Counted from the stretch's first letter, positions 46,611 to 60,379 are shown. The stretch is 64,000 nucleotides of DNA from Silene latifolia (GCF_048544455.1 NC_133532.1:85639156-85703155); one strand, 5' to 3'. Numbers and translations are program-made. Notes: generated from the letters alone by a model not told the origin.

Positions 46611-48037
46611 TTTATTAGATCTAAGAATAAAAATCATGATAATACGATTTTTTTTCAAAAATCTACTATATATTTATGAGATCTACGAATGTAAATTTGA
46701 AAAATGAATATAACTTTAATAAAAGATTAAAGGAACAAGCTTCCAATTGATTTACAAGTGTTTTTTTTGTGAGATCTCGAAATGATATTTTTGAGATCTC
46801 GAAAAAAACAAAAACAAAAATGAAAAAAGAAGCCAACAAAACCAGATCTGAACCCATAAATCTAAAAAAAATATATAACAAAACGATTTTTTATAAGACG
46901 ATATTTGAAAAAATATAAAACAAGACGATATTTGAAAAAAAGACGGGATTTGTGAAAAAATAAAAACAACAAACCCCAATATAAAAACAACAAACCCAAC
47001 AACAACCATAACTTACTCATATTAATTAAGAAAAAAAAAAATGAAACAGACACTAGAAAACAAAAAACAAAAAGAAAACCAATAAAAACAAAAAACAATA
47101 AAGATCAACATGAAATGCACACAAACATGAAATACAAACATATAGACACAAGAAGAATTTTGAAAAAAATATAAAACCGTATAACATGAAATGCACACAA
47201 ACATGAAATACAAACTTATGGATCCAAAAAATGATAGATCTCGAAAAAAAAAAAAAAAAATTCAGAACGAAACACGAAGCTTTTAGTCTACAACACACCA
47301 CCATTTCTTTAAAAATCAGAGAGAAACACAAACCCCTCCCCTTTCTTTAAAACAAAGGTTTTCCATGGTGCCTTTTTATTTTCAGATCTGAATTTTTTTT
47401 TTTTTTTAAAGTTGAAGGTGGTTGTTGGTCGGCTGGGATATTGAAGGTGGTGGTGGTGGCGTGGTGATCTGAAAAGGGTGCGTGGTTTCGAAAAAGAGGT
47501 GGGAAAGATCGGCTTTTTGTGGTGGTGTGCGTGGTTGTAGGTGGTGGTGGCGGAGGTGGTTGATTTGTAGTGGTGTGCGTGGTGGTGTTGTACGTGGTGG
47601 TGGTGGAGTGAGGAGGGATGTGAGGGTGTGGTGGTGGCAGATGGGGTGTGGCGGGACAGGAGGGAGGTGAGGGTTGTCGGGGTGGGGAGGTGGTGGGTGA
47701 GGATGAGAGGAATTTTTTATTTTTTGGGTTTGTGGTGGTGGGTGAGGATGAGAGGAGTGATTTATTTTTTTGGGTTTTTTGTTTTTTTAGAGAGATGAAA
47801 GGAATGGTAATTATGTGGGATGAGAGAGAAGTGACTGGAAAATATATGTTATATAGTAAAATTAGTGGTTGATTAGTGAAGGTAGTGAGGGAAAGTGTTT
47901 AATTAGCATTGATCCCCTCTTTTTGGTGTTAATCCCTTGTTTTTCCTCTTCAATCTCAACCCTTCATCTCATCTTTTCAAGGGTCCTAAAGAGGACTTAT
48001 GGACTCAATGGATTTGGGTGGACTCACTTGATCCTTC

Positions 48038-48153
<116 letters not shown>

Positions 48154-48544
48154 TGCATCAAGTGAGTCTAGGTATCTTAGGTGAGTCTAGCATTTTAATC
48201 TCATCCATTAGATCTACTCCTAATGAATGGCTGAGATTAATTCTAGCTCACCTATATAAACCCCAAATCATCATTTTCTACCGTCATAATTAAAGATTAC
48301 TTTCTCTCTCTATAAGCACATCTCTCTAAATCTCATTATTCCTCTGTAAATTAATTCATCTCCTTCACAATTCCAAAAAATTAATCTCAACCATTAACGC
48401 TGCAACTTTAATGATTTTTACATTCACACGTGTTTCACAGTTCATCCACGATTTTTGCAATTTACGATTCAATAATTCAGAGTAGATTAGTTAAACTATG
48501 ATTTCGCATCCTTCGATCGCTCATCTTCAATCGATCGATTTTCA

Positions 48545-48945
48545 GGTTAGTTATATTTGCTTTCGAAATTCTTATTCAATTACAACAAATCGATTTATTA
48601 TTGAATTTCAATTTTTTTAATTGATGTTCAACTTAGAATGTCGATTTTATGAATTCAAGCAATTCGTGATTCTATTAGTTTAATCAATTCAAGCAATTTA
48701 TGATTCAAGCAATCCAAGATTGAATCGGTTCAATAATTTAAACAATTAAATCAATCTCCGATTTCATATCCTTTAATTAAAATCGCATATTTAGATCGCA
48801 TACCTTCACCTGATTTTTAGGTTTTTTTTCTAGATCTACACCTTTGTAGTTGCTTTTAAATTTTTATTCAATTACAGCAACTCGATTTGGTTATTGAATT
48901 TTTAATTTTCGTAATTGATGTTCAACTTATATTTTTTACGATTCG
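48545..48945 (+). repeat. Degenerate tandem duplication, ~300-bp offset
   Basis: A block including TTATTCAATTACAACAAATC and TTAATTGATGTTCAACTTA at 48570-48635 recurs at 48866-48932 (TTATTCAATTACAGCAACTC, GTAATTGATGTTCAACTTA). It is preceded in both by GATCG-rich sequence and a CAG/AGGT boundary. Confidence 0.75.
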
Positions 48946-49559
48946 TTTTTTTTTTCATCGGATTTTATGTTCATTAGTTGTATGGATCGTAAGAATATGT
49001 GTACAGATAATTTTGTTACTCCTTTGCATCTGAGGTTTTTTTTTTGGTTTGGTGATTTTCTTTTTATTTCATCAATGTCATACGATGTTGATATTTTATT
49101 GTTACATTATTCTGATAATACTAGGTCTCCATAACAAGAAACATAACTTGTTTTCAATATTTACGATATAATAACATTGTTATTTAATACTGAGTCTTTC
49201 ATAATAATAGCAATATAGTCTTATATTAATCGTTGTCAATGTTTTTCATGCTCAGAGGTGAATCAATTTACCAAGGATTGACTGCTATATCATATTTATA
49301 CTGAAGAAGGGGCTGTAATATTAGTGAATTCGATGAGGCTCATAATCATCGGTCATCCTCTGTTAATGATCAAGACCTCCGAACACTTTCGAGTGATCTT
49401 TTCTTCTTTTCATAAGCAGATTTTTGCGGACCATTCAAAAGTTTACATCGACGCTACAAAGAGGTTCAACATAATGGAGTTTACGAGCTTTTAATGTTTT
49501 GTTTGTAATACAATAACGACTTTCATTCATGTATTTATTTTTCATAAGCAAGGCTGATT

Positions 49560-50760
49560 ACTATTATAGTAACATTTTTGTTGTTGCATAATTTATTTAT
49601 CAAGGTAACATTGGACAATATTAAGAAAAATATTATTTAGTTCGGTACATTAACACTTATACAACTAATCCTGATCATGCTACTTTAAAGTGATAATGTT
49701 ACTGTAACATCTTTTAATTTACTTCAACAAAGGGAGATCAATGTTATAGTAACACGATTACTGTAAGAAATCATTACAGTAACACGAGAACAACGATAGA
49801 GTAATAATTATCTTGTTCATTTACTATATAACAGAGTGTATAGATTAATTTAAAAATGTGAAGGTAGAGATTAGTCTTTAATTATTATTGTATTAGTATT
49901 ACTTTGTAACATCATTACGTGACGCTACTACAATATTTCATTATTGTAACATAATTGATTCATGAAAGTAATCAGTAACAATATTTAAGTTTCAACTTGA
50001 ATTCATTTCAATGACAAAAGGCAAGGTTAACTCATTACATAATACCACAAAACACCAATGTTAAAGTTTACATCATAATCCCACGCCAAAATCTCACAAC
50101 AATGTTAAAAGTCTATACTAGCATTTCAACTTCAATAACGTTGTCATCTTCACGTATATCTTCATGTCGGTGTCTTACTCTTTGTTTGTATGTGCCATCT
50201 TTTTGCGCAACTCGAATTTTTGTGTTGCTTAATCAAACTTTCTTCTTCGAATTTCCTGAAATTTAAAACAGCATTTGACCATTATTAGTGTTCAACATCA
50301 CTCTTTTGAGTTTATAACAATGCTATACCATTAAATTTAATTGGACAAAAGAACACAATATTATTTTATGATGTTACAACATCCAATATATATAGTTATA
50401 ATAATATTGCAAGTTCGATTAAAAAATATTGACCTTTGCTCAATAATAATCGCATTATCTTGTGTAGTAATAATGTTACAAGATCAATGTTACAAAGAAT
50501 AATGTTACAAATGTCAATGTTATTCTTGTAACAATGTTACAGTAACAATGATACTGTAACATGCGTCAAATATCTTATGAAAATTTAATCCTCAAATTTA
50601 CCCCAATTTTCTTGAAATCAAGTCCAGTTATACTTTTGCAAAATCACCATACAATAATGTGATGTAGTAATATTGTTACAGTAACAATATTACAAAGAAT
50701 AATATTACAACATGTGTTGAAAATTTTACAAAAGCTAATTTAATCGCGACATTTTAAAAA
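49560..50760. repeat. GTAACA/TGTTAC word field of unit 7
   Basis: GTAACA, TGTTAC, ACAGTAAC and TACTGTAAC words recur on both strands, often as a palindrome-like TGTTACAGTAACA. They are irregularly spaced and more scattered than the arrays of the other units. Confidence 0.7.
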
Positions 50761-51561
50761 CAATTTCATGAAAATAAATCCAGTTATGAATTTCATAATG
50801 TCGTAACCCTAGCTTTTTGACAAATACTATGAATACATAGAATCGATAAATAAGAATATAAAAATGATATTATAAAACTATTTAACAATCCACAAAATCA
50901 CACATTAATACATAATTCAACCGTAAATTAAAAACCACAAATTAAAACTACTGCACAATTTCATCAGGTCATAACCCTAATTTTTGCACAAACACTATGA
51001 ACAATACAATCAAAGTTAATAGTATGAACAATCGACAACAACAATATGAACACATACAAATTAGGACTAAAAATCAATTAATCACTTTAAGCACAACACT
51101 AACCCTAATTTTTTTTGTTGAAAACGAAAATCAAAATTGAACAGAAATTAGTTGACAAATTCTTCATATCAATCAAGAACAACATTCGATAAGATCAATC
51201 ACAACAAAAATTTTTTAAAAAAAATTGTGGAAAGAGCGCGATTTATACCTCTCCAATATGTGAGAAACGGATGTAACGGAATCTTGACTATACTTTTTTG
51301 AAGATCTTCGATTGATTGTGGAATATTTTTTTGCAACGAGAGATGGTTGCAGTTACTAGAGAGAGAGAGAAACAGAGAAAATATCTGAAGAGAGAGAAAA
51401 TTTAAGAAAATAATAAGACTGCGATAAACAATGTTTAGGTTTTATAATTTGGCTGAATGTTTAGGGGTGACGTGGTTGAACGAGGGTCATTGGATCTTGT
51501 TGATCCAATGGTCCTTATTGATATGCTAGACTCATCTAAGATCTTTAGACTCATGGGATGC

Positions 51562-51565
<4 letters not shown>

Positions 51566-51617
<52 letters not shown>
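51566..51617. repeat. (TA)n tract 8, followed by (AG)n to 51645
   Basis: The TA run passes via C into about 14 AG repeats. The TA-then-AG order is the same as at tract 1. Confidence 0.97.
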
Positions 51618-51652
<35 letters not shown>

Positions 51653-52849
51653 TCAAGTGAGTCCACCCAAAAGCATTGAGTCCCTAAGTCCTCTTAAGAG
51701 CCATTGAAAAGATAGGATGGAGGGCTTAGATTGAAGAGGAAAAACAAGGGATTAGTGCAAAAAAGATGGGATTGTTACTAATTAATTAGTTTCCCTCACT
51801 ACCATCACTAATCAAACTCTAATTTTACTATAAAACCATTCTTTTTCCACTCACTTCTCTCTCCTATCACACAAATATCATCCCTCCATCTCTCTAAAAA
51901 CCAAAAAAATCCAAAAAATTCAAAAACCAAAAAAACAAAAAAATTCCCTCCTCTTTCTCACCACCACCGACATCTCCTTTCAGCCACCACCACTCCCCAC
52001 GACAACCACCACGACCCCATCTCCACCATCAGCCCTACCACCTCCCTTCTTTTCTCCCACCCTCACGCACCACCAACAACATCCACGACGACAACCACAA
52101 CACCAAAAAAAATACCAAAAAAACACCACCCTCACGCACCACCAACAACACCACAACCACATCCCCCACCACCACCACAGACCACGCACCACCGAGCTCT
52201 CTCACGCAACCCACACCACACCACAACCCGCACCACATCAACACAACCCTCACCACGACCCACGCCTCACCACGACCCACCCTCCACCATCAACACCACC
52301 CACTGCCGCCAGATCTGACGACAACCCGACCCTCCCTCCTTTTATGTTTTCAGATCTGACCACGCACCACCCCACACTCCACACTGTGTTTTTTTTTTTC
52401 TTTTCAGTTTGTGTTTGTTTGGTCGACACCACCATTGTCGTCTGCCTGGCTGCCGAGTGTCGCTTCTCTCCTCACTCGTATGGAGAATGGTGTATTTGGT
52501 GGTGTTTTTTTTTTGTTTTTATGTTTTTATGTTTTTTTTAGCTGATCTCTTGTTTTTTTATTGTGTCGTTTGTGTTTTTTATTGTGTCGTTTGTGTTTGT
52601 TTGGTCGACACCACCATTGCTCATGTTTGTGTCTTTTGTTGTTATTTTTTATTTTTATTTTTTAAATTGAAAAAGTAATGTTTTAATAATATAAAAAGGT
52701 GGTGTTTTGTTTGGTTGTGAGGGTTTGTTTTATAAATTTTCAAATCTCGTGTTATAAAAAACCGTCTTGTTATATATTTTTTCAGATCTGGTTTTGTTGG
52801 GTTCCTTTTTCATTTTTCAGATCTGATCTTTCTTTAAATTTACACTCAT

Positions 52850-53230
52850 ATTTATTAGATTTACACTCGTATTTCTTTACATTTACACTCGTATTTTCTT
52901 ACATTTACACTTATATTTGTTTACATTTACACTCACATTTCTTTACATTTACACTCACATTTCTTTTCATTTACACTCATATTTCTTTACATTTACACTC
53001 ACATTTCTTTACATTTACACTTATATTTGTTTACATTTACACTCATATTTATTTACATTTACACTTATATTTGTTTACATTTACATTCATATTTCTTTAC
53101 ATTTACACGTATTTTTTCAGATTACACTCGTATTTCTTTACCGTTACACTCGTATTTCTTTACATTTACACTCATATTTTTACATTTACACTCATATTTC
53201 TTTACACTTACACTTGTATATATGTACATT
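52850..53230 (-). repeat. Short-period ACATTTACACTCATATTTCTT array of unit 8
   Basis: The period is about 21-23 bp. It is the reverse complement of the 46200-46610 array. Confidence 0.93.
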
Positions 53231-53359
53231 TACACTAGTTAAAATTATATGGATTTGCACTCATATTTTGCGTGGATATGAGTTGGTGGTGGAGGACGAC
53301 GGCGGTGGTGTTTTTTGGTAGTCGGACTAAAGTTTTACTCTTAAAGGACAAAAGTTACA

Positions 53360-54370
53360 CTTATAAAGGACCAAAGTTACACTCTAAAACCTTCAAATTT
53401 ACACTTAAAAGAATACATTTACACTTATAAAACACCACATTTACACTCGTAAAACATCACATTTACACTTGTAAAATGTTAAAATTATATAAATTCAAAA
53501 TTTTCGTCACAAAAAAATCAAATTTACACTCTTAAAATGTCACATTTACACTCGCAAAACATCACATTTACACTTGTAAAATGTTAAAATTATGTAAATT
53601 CAAAATTTCCGTCACAAAAAATCAAATTTACACTCTAAAAATGTTACATTTACACTCGTAAAACATCACATTTACACTTGTAAAATGTTAATTATATAAA
53701 TTCAAAATTTCCGTCACAAAAAATCAAATTTACACTCTTAAAATGTCACATTTACACTCGTAAAACATCACATTTACACTTGTAAAATGTTAAAATTATG
53801 TAAATTCAAAATTTCCGTCACAAAAAATCAAATTTACACTCTAAAAATGTTACATTTACACTCGTAAAACATCACATTTACACTTGTAAAATGTTAAAAT
53901 TATATAAATTCTAAATTTCTGTCACAAAAAATCAAATTTACACTCTTAAAATGTTACATTTACACTCGTAAAACATCACATTTACACTTGTAGAATGTTA
54001 AAATTATATAAATTCAAAATTTCCGTCACAAAAAAAACAAATTTACACTCTTAAAATGTTACATTTACACTTGTAAAACATCACATTTACACTTGTAGAA
54101 TGTTAAAATTCTATAAATTCAAAATTTCCGTCACAAAAAATTAAATTTACACTCTTAAAATGTTACATTTACACTCCTAAAACATCACATTTACACTTGT
54201 AAAATGTTAAAATTATATAAATTCAAAATTTCCGTCACAAAAAATAAATTTTTCACTCTTAAAATGTTACATTTACACTCGTAAAACATCACATTTACAC
54301 TTGTAAACTGTTAAAATTATATAAATTCAAAATTTCCGTCACATTTACACTTGTAAAACTCATACAACAT
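53360..54370 (-). repeat. Higher-order CATTTACAC tandem array of unit 8
   Basis: About eight to nine copies of a ~110-bp unit made of AAATTTCCGTCACAAAAAAT, CAAATTTACACTCTTAAAAT, CATTTACACTCGTAAAAC and ATCACATTTACACTTGTAAA. It is the reverse complement of 45060-46070. Confidence 0.93.
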
Positions 54371-54646
54371 TACATTTACACTTCTGAAATCTAAAACTCA
54401 AAACTGATTAATTAGGGGCTAGAGAGAGAAAGAAAAATTAATTAGTGTATAGAAATTTGATTAGTGGTAATTTTTTTTGGTAATTTTCAATCTCAACCAC
54501 CCATCTCAATCCAACCATCCACATTTTTTTCCTTTTCTTTTTAATGGCCTTTAATCAAATTAATCTCAACCATCCATTGAGGCCATCCAATGGCCCTTAG
54601 AGGGACTTATGGACTCAATTTGAGAGGAGGACTCATTAGATCTTAC

Positions 54647-54651
<5 letters not shown>

Positions 54652-54682
<31 letters not shown>
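54652..54682. repeat. (TA)n tract 9
   Basis: TA run of about 30 bp closing the chain on the right. Confidence 0.97.
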
Positions 54683-54685
<3 letters not shown>

Positions 54686-54713
54686 GGTAAATTAGGAAAT
54701 AACTAAAAATATA

Positions 54714-54930
54714 CTCCCTCCTATTCCATATAACCGTCCCATTGTCCATTTCCGTCTAGTCAGATAACTGTCTCATTGTCTATTTTTGGTAAGTGTTGTG
54801 TGGTCCAAATTCAATTCCATTTCTGTCTATTCACATAACTGTCCCATTATCTGTTTTGTGTGGTCTAAACTCACTTTCTTAATTCTTGTGTCATCTTCAC
54901 AATGAGACGGTTATCTAGAATATGAGGGAG
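54714..54930. mobile_element. Stowaway MITE (Tc1/mariner type)
   Basis: Ends CTCCCTCCTATTC and (complement) CTCCCTCATATTC, flanked by TA on both sides (54712-54713 and 54931-54932). The inner arms repeat ATAACCGTCCCATTG-like and CAATGAGACGGTTAT sequence. The 217-bp length and CTCCCTCC terminus are typical of Stowaway elements. Confidence 0.9.
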
Positions 54931-54932
54931 TA

Positions 54933-55339
54933 TGTGGTAGCTATGTTTTATACGTAAGAGTGACATGGGGTGATAGTGTAGATGTGTGATACTACAACTT
55001 GATTAAAAGTGAGTACTATTAAATATTATAATTTAATTGATATTTACTTTAAAGCTGTCCTCCAACTACCCCTCTCTTCTTTTTCAAAAATGAAACCCTA
55101 AATGTGCTACCAGCCGCAATACTCACTTTCCTCTCTATACTCTCTATCTTCCTTCTTTTCTTTTCTCTCTCTTGCGGTATCTCGTCTTCAAACCCATACT
55201 ACATCAACTTTTTGATGTCTTCTCCTTCTCCCAACCCTGAGAACATCCATCAATGTAACCAGATCTGGGTGAAGGGCAAGATCTCCATACTTGAAGAGCT
55301 TCATGAGAGCAAATACGCAAGTTTTCTCATTCCTTTGCG
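54933..55339. other. Unassigned DNA inside the nest
   Basis: An AT-rich part is followed by a CT-rich part. A frame at about 55260-55350 (WVKGKISILEELHESKYASF) has coding-like composition, but I do not recognise it. It ends where GTGTCG/GTATCG-rich terminal DNA of the GACACG element begins. Confidence 0.4.
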
Positions 55340-55455
55340 CCGTACGCGTGTCGTGTCCTATTCTGGCGTATCAGATACGTATCCCGTGTCGTATTACGTA
55401 TCGTATCGTATCGACACGTGATACGCCGGTGCTCTGACGTGTCGGAGTATCAGAG

Positions 55456-55640
55456 GTTGCTGCACTTTCCCCGGGTATGACCTTGCAATCGGTGTACTCT
55501 TTCCTCCACACATTCCTTACCAAAAGGAAGTCAATTTGATTAGCATTTCCTCCACTCCTATAAGTCACCAAATGAGAATGTCTTTTCTCGAACCAAGTGT
55601 TCATTACACCCAAGTCATATGCCAAAGCAAAATCTAAATA
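55456..55640 (-). pseudogene. RTE LINE endonuclease fragment (5' piece of the split copy)
   Basis: The minus strand reads DFALAYDLGVMNTWFEKR, HSHLVTYRSGGNANQIDFLL and DCKVIPGESAAT. This is the C-terminal part of an RTE apurinic-like endonuclease, with the SGGNxxQIDF motif. In intact RTE elements this leads directly into the QHTLVVLDF sequence found at 23157-23178, so the two pieces are one LINE separated by an insertion. The LINE is 5'-truncated near 55640. Confidence 0.88.
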
Positions 55641-55950
55641 TAGCAGTTTAGTGCCTTAAATATAACATCACAAAGATATTTCTTTAACACACAAAGAATG
55701 CTGCCAATGCCATCTTGAACTGAGAAAATATAATATGTTACTGAAAAGGATTGTCATTGCGCTAGCGAGAAATATAAGGAGCTGATTGCAAAATGCAAAG
55801 CAAGACACAGGAAAACCAAAAATTGTCCAGAAAAATGAGAAAACTCAATTGATAAAAACTGTAATGAGCAATAAGCTGACATTCTGACCTTGGCAATCAC
55901 ATTATCATTGAAAGCAAAGTCATGATTCCAAGTGGATCAATAATTACTTG
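55641..55950. other. Intergenic DNA
   Basis: AT-rich sequence without recognisable repeats, RNA or coding region. Confidence 0.5.
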
Positions 55951-56236
55951 GTGTGTATTTGGATGCAATATGGAGGGGAAGGTAGGGAAGGGCGGAAGAG
56001 GGAAGGGAAAGGGAGGAAAGGGAAAGAGAGTGGGTAATGGCATGGGAGAGCTTTCCACCAAACTTTTTCGTTTGTTGGAGGGATTTAAATTTGGATTGCG
56101 GGAAGGAAATGGAGGGATTCATTTCCTTACCCTCCAAATCTTCCACCTCCATTTCGCTAACCAAACAAAGGAAAGTGTTTCTCTCCAAATCAGTTCCCTC
56201 CCTTTCCTTCCAAATTCCCCTATCTAACAAACGGTA
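55951..56236. mobile_element. Possible MITE with purine/pyrimidine-rich arms
   Basis: The left part is GGGAAGG-rich (GTGTGTATTTGGATGCAA start) and the right part is CCTTCC-rich, ending CCTATCTAACAAACGGTA. The complement of the right end begins TACCGTTTGTTAGATAG, a weak match to the left end. The arms pair overall as GGAGGG against CCCTCC. Confidence 0.45.
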
Positions 56237-56323
56237 ACTGGCGAAGTGAGAGAATTTCAAGTAGCTGCACTTCAACTATCCAAAAGCCTACCCAAATTGC
56301 CAACTTACCATTCATGAACCTTA

Positions 56324-56621
56324 GGGTATGTTTGGATTGAGGGGTTTGGAGGGAAAAGAAAGGGACGGAGAGTAGGGGATTTAAAATCCCTTGTTTGGAT
56401 AGCAAATACGGGTAGAGAGAAATGGAAGGGGAGAGATTTGGAGGGATCCATTTTCCCTCCTCCAAGGCAAATTAAAATCTCTCCACAATAGGCAAGATTT
56501 GGAAGGAAATTGTATCCAAACACCTACACCCCATTTGCCCTCCCCTTCCCTTACCTCCCTTTCTCTTCCCTCTTTCCCCCTCCCTTCCCTTTCCCTCCAC
56601 TTTTGCTATCCAAACACACCC
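56324..56621. mobile_element. MITE with GGGTRTGTTTGGAT termini
   Basis: Left end GGGTATGTTTGGATTG, right end (complement) GGGTGTGTTTGGATAGC. The interior is GGAGGG-rich on the left and CCCTCC-rich on the right, so the whole 298 bp can fold back. It is related in style to the neighbouring element at 55951-56236. Confidence 0.65.
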
Positions 56622-57360
56622 TTGAGGAACACACTATCTGTTGTCAAGACTACAATTCAAGAAGCAAACAAAAAATTAAGTAAAACAGTGAAGAGTTCAT
56701 GGATGAAGAAATGAGTCAGGCCACCAGTCTTGCTTCCCTTTCCCTTGCAAAACAAGTATTTTACCCACAGTGTAATGACAGTAAGAACACTTGACTCTGT
56801 TCTTACGATACATGTTCACAGTAAATGTCAAGAGGATCAATTCTAGTCACAGAATAGAAAATTACGGTACATTATAAGAAACTGTGTAGGCTTGCATGAA
56901 GTGGGTTCTAAACCACATGTGAAGAATGTACATAATAAATTGATAGGTAATGAGCACAAATTATGGAAGTTTGGGTGTCTATCAAGACAAGGGGTTTCAT
57001 GACTAATGACCATCTGTTCTATTAGAATGAACCACGGAATGAATAAACACAGAAGGCCTACTGAATATATGCATAACAGAGAAAACAGTTTGTCAAAGCA
57101 GAGTTGTGCCTCTAAACTAATCAGGAATCTAGCACGTTCCTGGTGTCACTTTACCGCCTTATCCGTAGATTACAACCTCATTGCAGATCAAAGTGGACAA
57201 AGACTATACATCCACACAAATGACTACTCATTCATCAATATCACACATTAAACCATAAGTCCATAACACATACTGTACCTAAATCATAGGTGCCACATAC
57301 AGACAGTAAGCCACCTTCAATATCGAAGCCGATACAGAATAGTTTTGTCTTGCTCAAGCA
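56622..57360. other. Intergenic DNA
   Basis: No supportable gene. Short frames at 56499-56714 and 57006-57251 have no recognisable features. Confidence 0.5.
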
Positions 57361-58130
57361 TATTTTAAAGGTGTGAGGTGCACCAAGGCGATGACCCGTG
57401 ACACAGAGTTGAAGGCGTGATGCGAAAGTGCATACCTCATGCATATGGGGCACATTGTTGTTGCACACAATTTTGTATTTTTGAAAGTAAAATGTTGTGC
57501 AACAATAACACTTTTTGAGATTTAAAGAGGGTAAACATGTACACAAAAACAAAGCAAGGCATAAATGTATAATGGGCCAACATGAAAGGTGTAATAAAAG
57601 GGCTACACGATAATATATAGAAATTGCATAATGGCGTACCTCATAAGTAATCATTGGCTAACGCGCACCTAACTCACCTTGACGCATTTTGGTGACCTAC
57701 TCACTGAGCCTTGCACTTCAGCACCCTCGAGACCTGCTGTTTTAGACAAGTACTTGGTTTTAAAAGGTGTCAGCTGCACCAAGGCGATAAGGGCATACGC
57801 CTAGGCTGACAATGCATGCGGTGAAAGCGCATGCCTCATGATCATGAGGCTCAGAGTTCTTTATATATCTAAAATAAAAATTTCAAACCGCACGAACAAA
57901 TAAAGATGTAAAATGGATGGATAATTGAGCAAAAAAGTGCACAATAAAAAAAACTAGAGAAAACTATACGGAAATTGCATAATGTGCCTTGCTATCCACG
58001 CCTTACTCATAAAACAATAAAGACGCCTTGTAATAAAAGGCACCTAAGGCTCCCAAGACATTTGAGCTAGTGCATCACTAGCTCACTGTGTCAACCGCAT
58101 AGTCACTTCCAAGGCGCACTTTTTTGAACT
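57361..58130. repeat. Two diverged copies of an AAGGCG-type repeat
   Basis: Copy A (from about 57363) and copy B (from about 57757) both read TTTTAAAGGTGT or TTTTAAAAGGTGT, GCACCAAGGCGAT, AAAG(T/C)GCATGCCTCATG-like and ATGRGGC. Later parts (GCGCACCTAACTCACCTTG at 57661; CCAAGGCGCAC at 58117) look like opposing ends. Probably an old TIR element family, with no target duplication seen. Confidence 0.5.
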
Positions 58131-60305
58131 ACTATAAGATCATGAATCTGATTTTATTTTTTTTCTATAAGCTAAGAATAGATAAACATGTAAGAACCAC
58201 ATTTAAAAATGCCTTCAAATGCTGAAACGAGCAGAAAACATCTGACTTTAAAAAAGCCTGCAGTTGTAGGAAGTTCCGTACCTTCACCAGTCTGAGTAGA
58301 ACCAAGAGTCCAAGAGCAGATCCTTTCTCAAAAGAGAATTAAACACAGAGCACAGTCAAGAAAAATTTATTAAGATTCGCTCGTTATATTTGAAAGCCAA
58401 ATCTGAACTCTCAAGTCTATTAAAGCAGTACCAAATACTGCTCCGTGGCTAGTTGCTCCACAGCTATAAAAGTCGACATGGCAGCCCCATCTTTCCTCTC
58501 CACAAATAGAGCGTATTAATACAAAATGCTTTGGGTTTCCTTTATCAAACTTGGGCAACGCCAGCTTTTTAACACATACAAAACTGTCATGTGGTGTAGT
58601 CACTTGTCAGCCTGCGATGCGATCCAAGTTCAGCGTACAATTTCCCCACTACCCATAAAACAAGGAATAAACTACTTACAGTAGCATGGCTAAACTACTT
58701 ACTATTGAAACTTCACAAAACAAAATACAACTTATTAGCCATATTAATCAATCTATACGTACATCTTTAAAGTGATTGACCATTTCAAATTATTATTCGA
58801 AGAAACAAGGAATAAACTACTTATTACGAAAACATTTTCCTTCACTTCATTTACTATCAAAGCAGTATAAAAGCAGATCTGTGCATTTTTCAGTGTGGAC
58901 GGGTTAACACTAGTCTAATTAATCACGCTCGCTCTTTACTTTTTCGTTTTCCTCTTTCGTAGCAGGCTCTCAGAGTGAGTTTGTTGGCTGGTGTGCATTC
59001 AAGTGAGAAAATTATACAACGCTGGTCCTATCACTGTGAGATCCAGGACTTGGTCATAAACCAGGGGAAGATCATAAGAGGATTCTTTAAATGTTGATCC
59101 GAAGAAAGTACATCATTGTTATAAGTCTTATAACAATGAAACATTAGTACAAAAAAAAAACACGGAAACACAAAACAGGAGAAGATATGTTAAAGACTTG
59201 AAGCATTCATGATCATGAAATCAATCAACACATGAAGATCCATATCATGTCCCAGGGAAATTTTTACACTCCAGCCCCAGAATAAGATCCCTGTACATAC
59301 CAGCACTATTTGAGGTCATCACCAGTCATGTAGCAACGAACAAAAGATTTTGGGCAGTCATTAGTTTGGCAAACCAAATAGTAAAAAAGGTACTATTGAC
59401 TTGTGAATCTCTAACACCTCGTATGAGAAGACGTCCTTTTCGTAGCTTATATGACGAAATATTCTCATGTTCAAACTTTTTGGAGTTCAAAAACAGGTGG
59501 AATCCAACAATAGAAATAAGTTCGTTATACTGCCGGTTGCACAGCCACTTCAATCAAGGACAATAGAACCCTCATCTGCAAACAATTACTATATGCGAAG
59601 TCTATTTTTATTGGAAAAGTGATATTTGAGTATCCTTACAAAGACAAACACAACTTAAGCCGACAAAAAAAGCTAGGATAACAACTCTTCCTAACCACAA
59701 TCAAGAGACAGTCCTTCCCTGAAAAAAGCTGAAAATTCAACTCCAACAAAATGCACCAAAAGTTAGTTAACACGGCACCTCCATAACACCATCTCTTCAT
59801 TGCTATTACCCAATGGGTATTTAAAGCCAATTACTGAGAAAATTGACTTAAAACAACCCAGAATTACCAAACCTGGATTGCACAATGATTACATATCACA
59901 ATGGAGTAATATAAACACATATGGCATAAAAGCTTTCCAAGACATTTGGACAAGTACCGTATCTGGTCTCAGAAAGATGTCATAAGTGCCACTATAACCT
60001 TAATAATAGTCCATGCTCCATAGTCCTCAAGTCTTCCCCAATCCCAGTGGACTACGTGCTCGAAAGTTATTTTAACCGGTATACAATTATTTATTGGGAA
60101 TCTTAAACAGTTTGGTGACAGAAAAGGTCCATTTCTTTTCCACCTACAGATTCATTTTCCTAATTAATGAACCAGAAAAATAGTTTGAAACATGTTATCC
60201 ATTGAAATGGCAAAATAAGTACCCATATAGGAAATTGGTACATGTAAGAGTGGCTGTGTCAATGGCAGCGATTGATGCTAGCTTCAAAGCTATATATTGC
60301 AGTCC
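58131..60305. other. Intergenic DNA, nothing recognised
   Basis: About 2.2 kb of AT-rich DNA. The frames at 58370-58603 (minus) and 59326-59566 are short and lack family features. There is no tRNA, hairpin array or obvious mobile element. Diverged introns or untranslated regions cannot be excluded. Confidence 0.5.
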
Positions 60306-60350
60306 CATACAATAACTTCAGAGCCTTAACCCCAAAATTAGTTAGAGTTG
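60306..60350 (-). mobile_element. RTE LINE 3'-tail fragment
   Basis: TAACTTCAGAGCCTTAACCC and AAAATTAGTTAGAGTTGG match the conserved 3' tail block of the RTE LINE at 20610-20650 (ATCAGAGCCTTAATCCC, AAAATAATTTGGAGTCGG) in the same orientation. It is probably a very short, 5'-truncated copy. Confidence 0.6.
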
Positions 60351-60379
60351 GATAATCTATTGCATTCCCATAATACCAT

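Larger units (their letters stand above)
51646..54651. mobile_element. Unit 8 of the chain (inverted relative of unit 6)
   Basis: Left end AGGATCAAGTGAGTCCACC, right end (complement) AGATCTAATGAGTCCTCC. The 7-mers start 18-19 and 8 bp apart. A C-rich CACCACC zone lies at 51960-52350, CATTTACAC arrays at 52850-54370, and GATTAATTAGGGGCTAGAGA near the right end. These correspond, reversed, to the parts of unit 6. The two copies are clearly diverged but collinear. Confidence 0.8.

Noticed and set aside
46023..46658. 211-residue His/Thr/Phe-rich ORF (and the 179-residue one at 52699-53238)
   Set aside because: Both are frames through the GTGTAAATG/CATTTACAC arrays of units 6 and 8, with no stop because the repeat has none.
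55104..55421. 105-residue ORF with a hydrophobic N-terminus
   Set aside because: It crosses from CT-rich DNA into the GTATCG-rich terminus of a mobile element and shows no domain.
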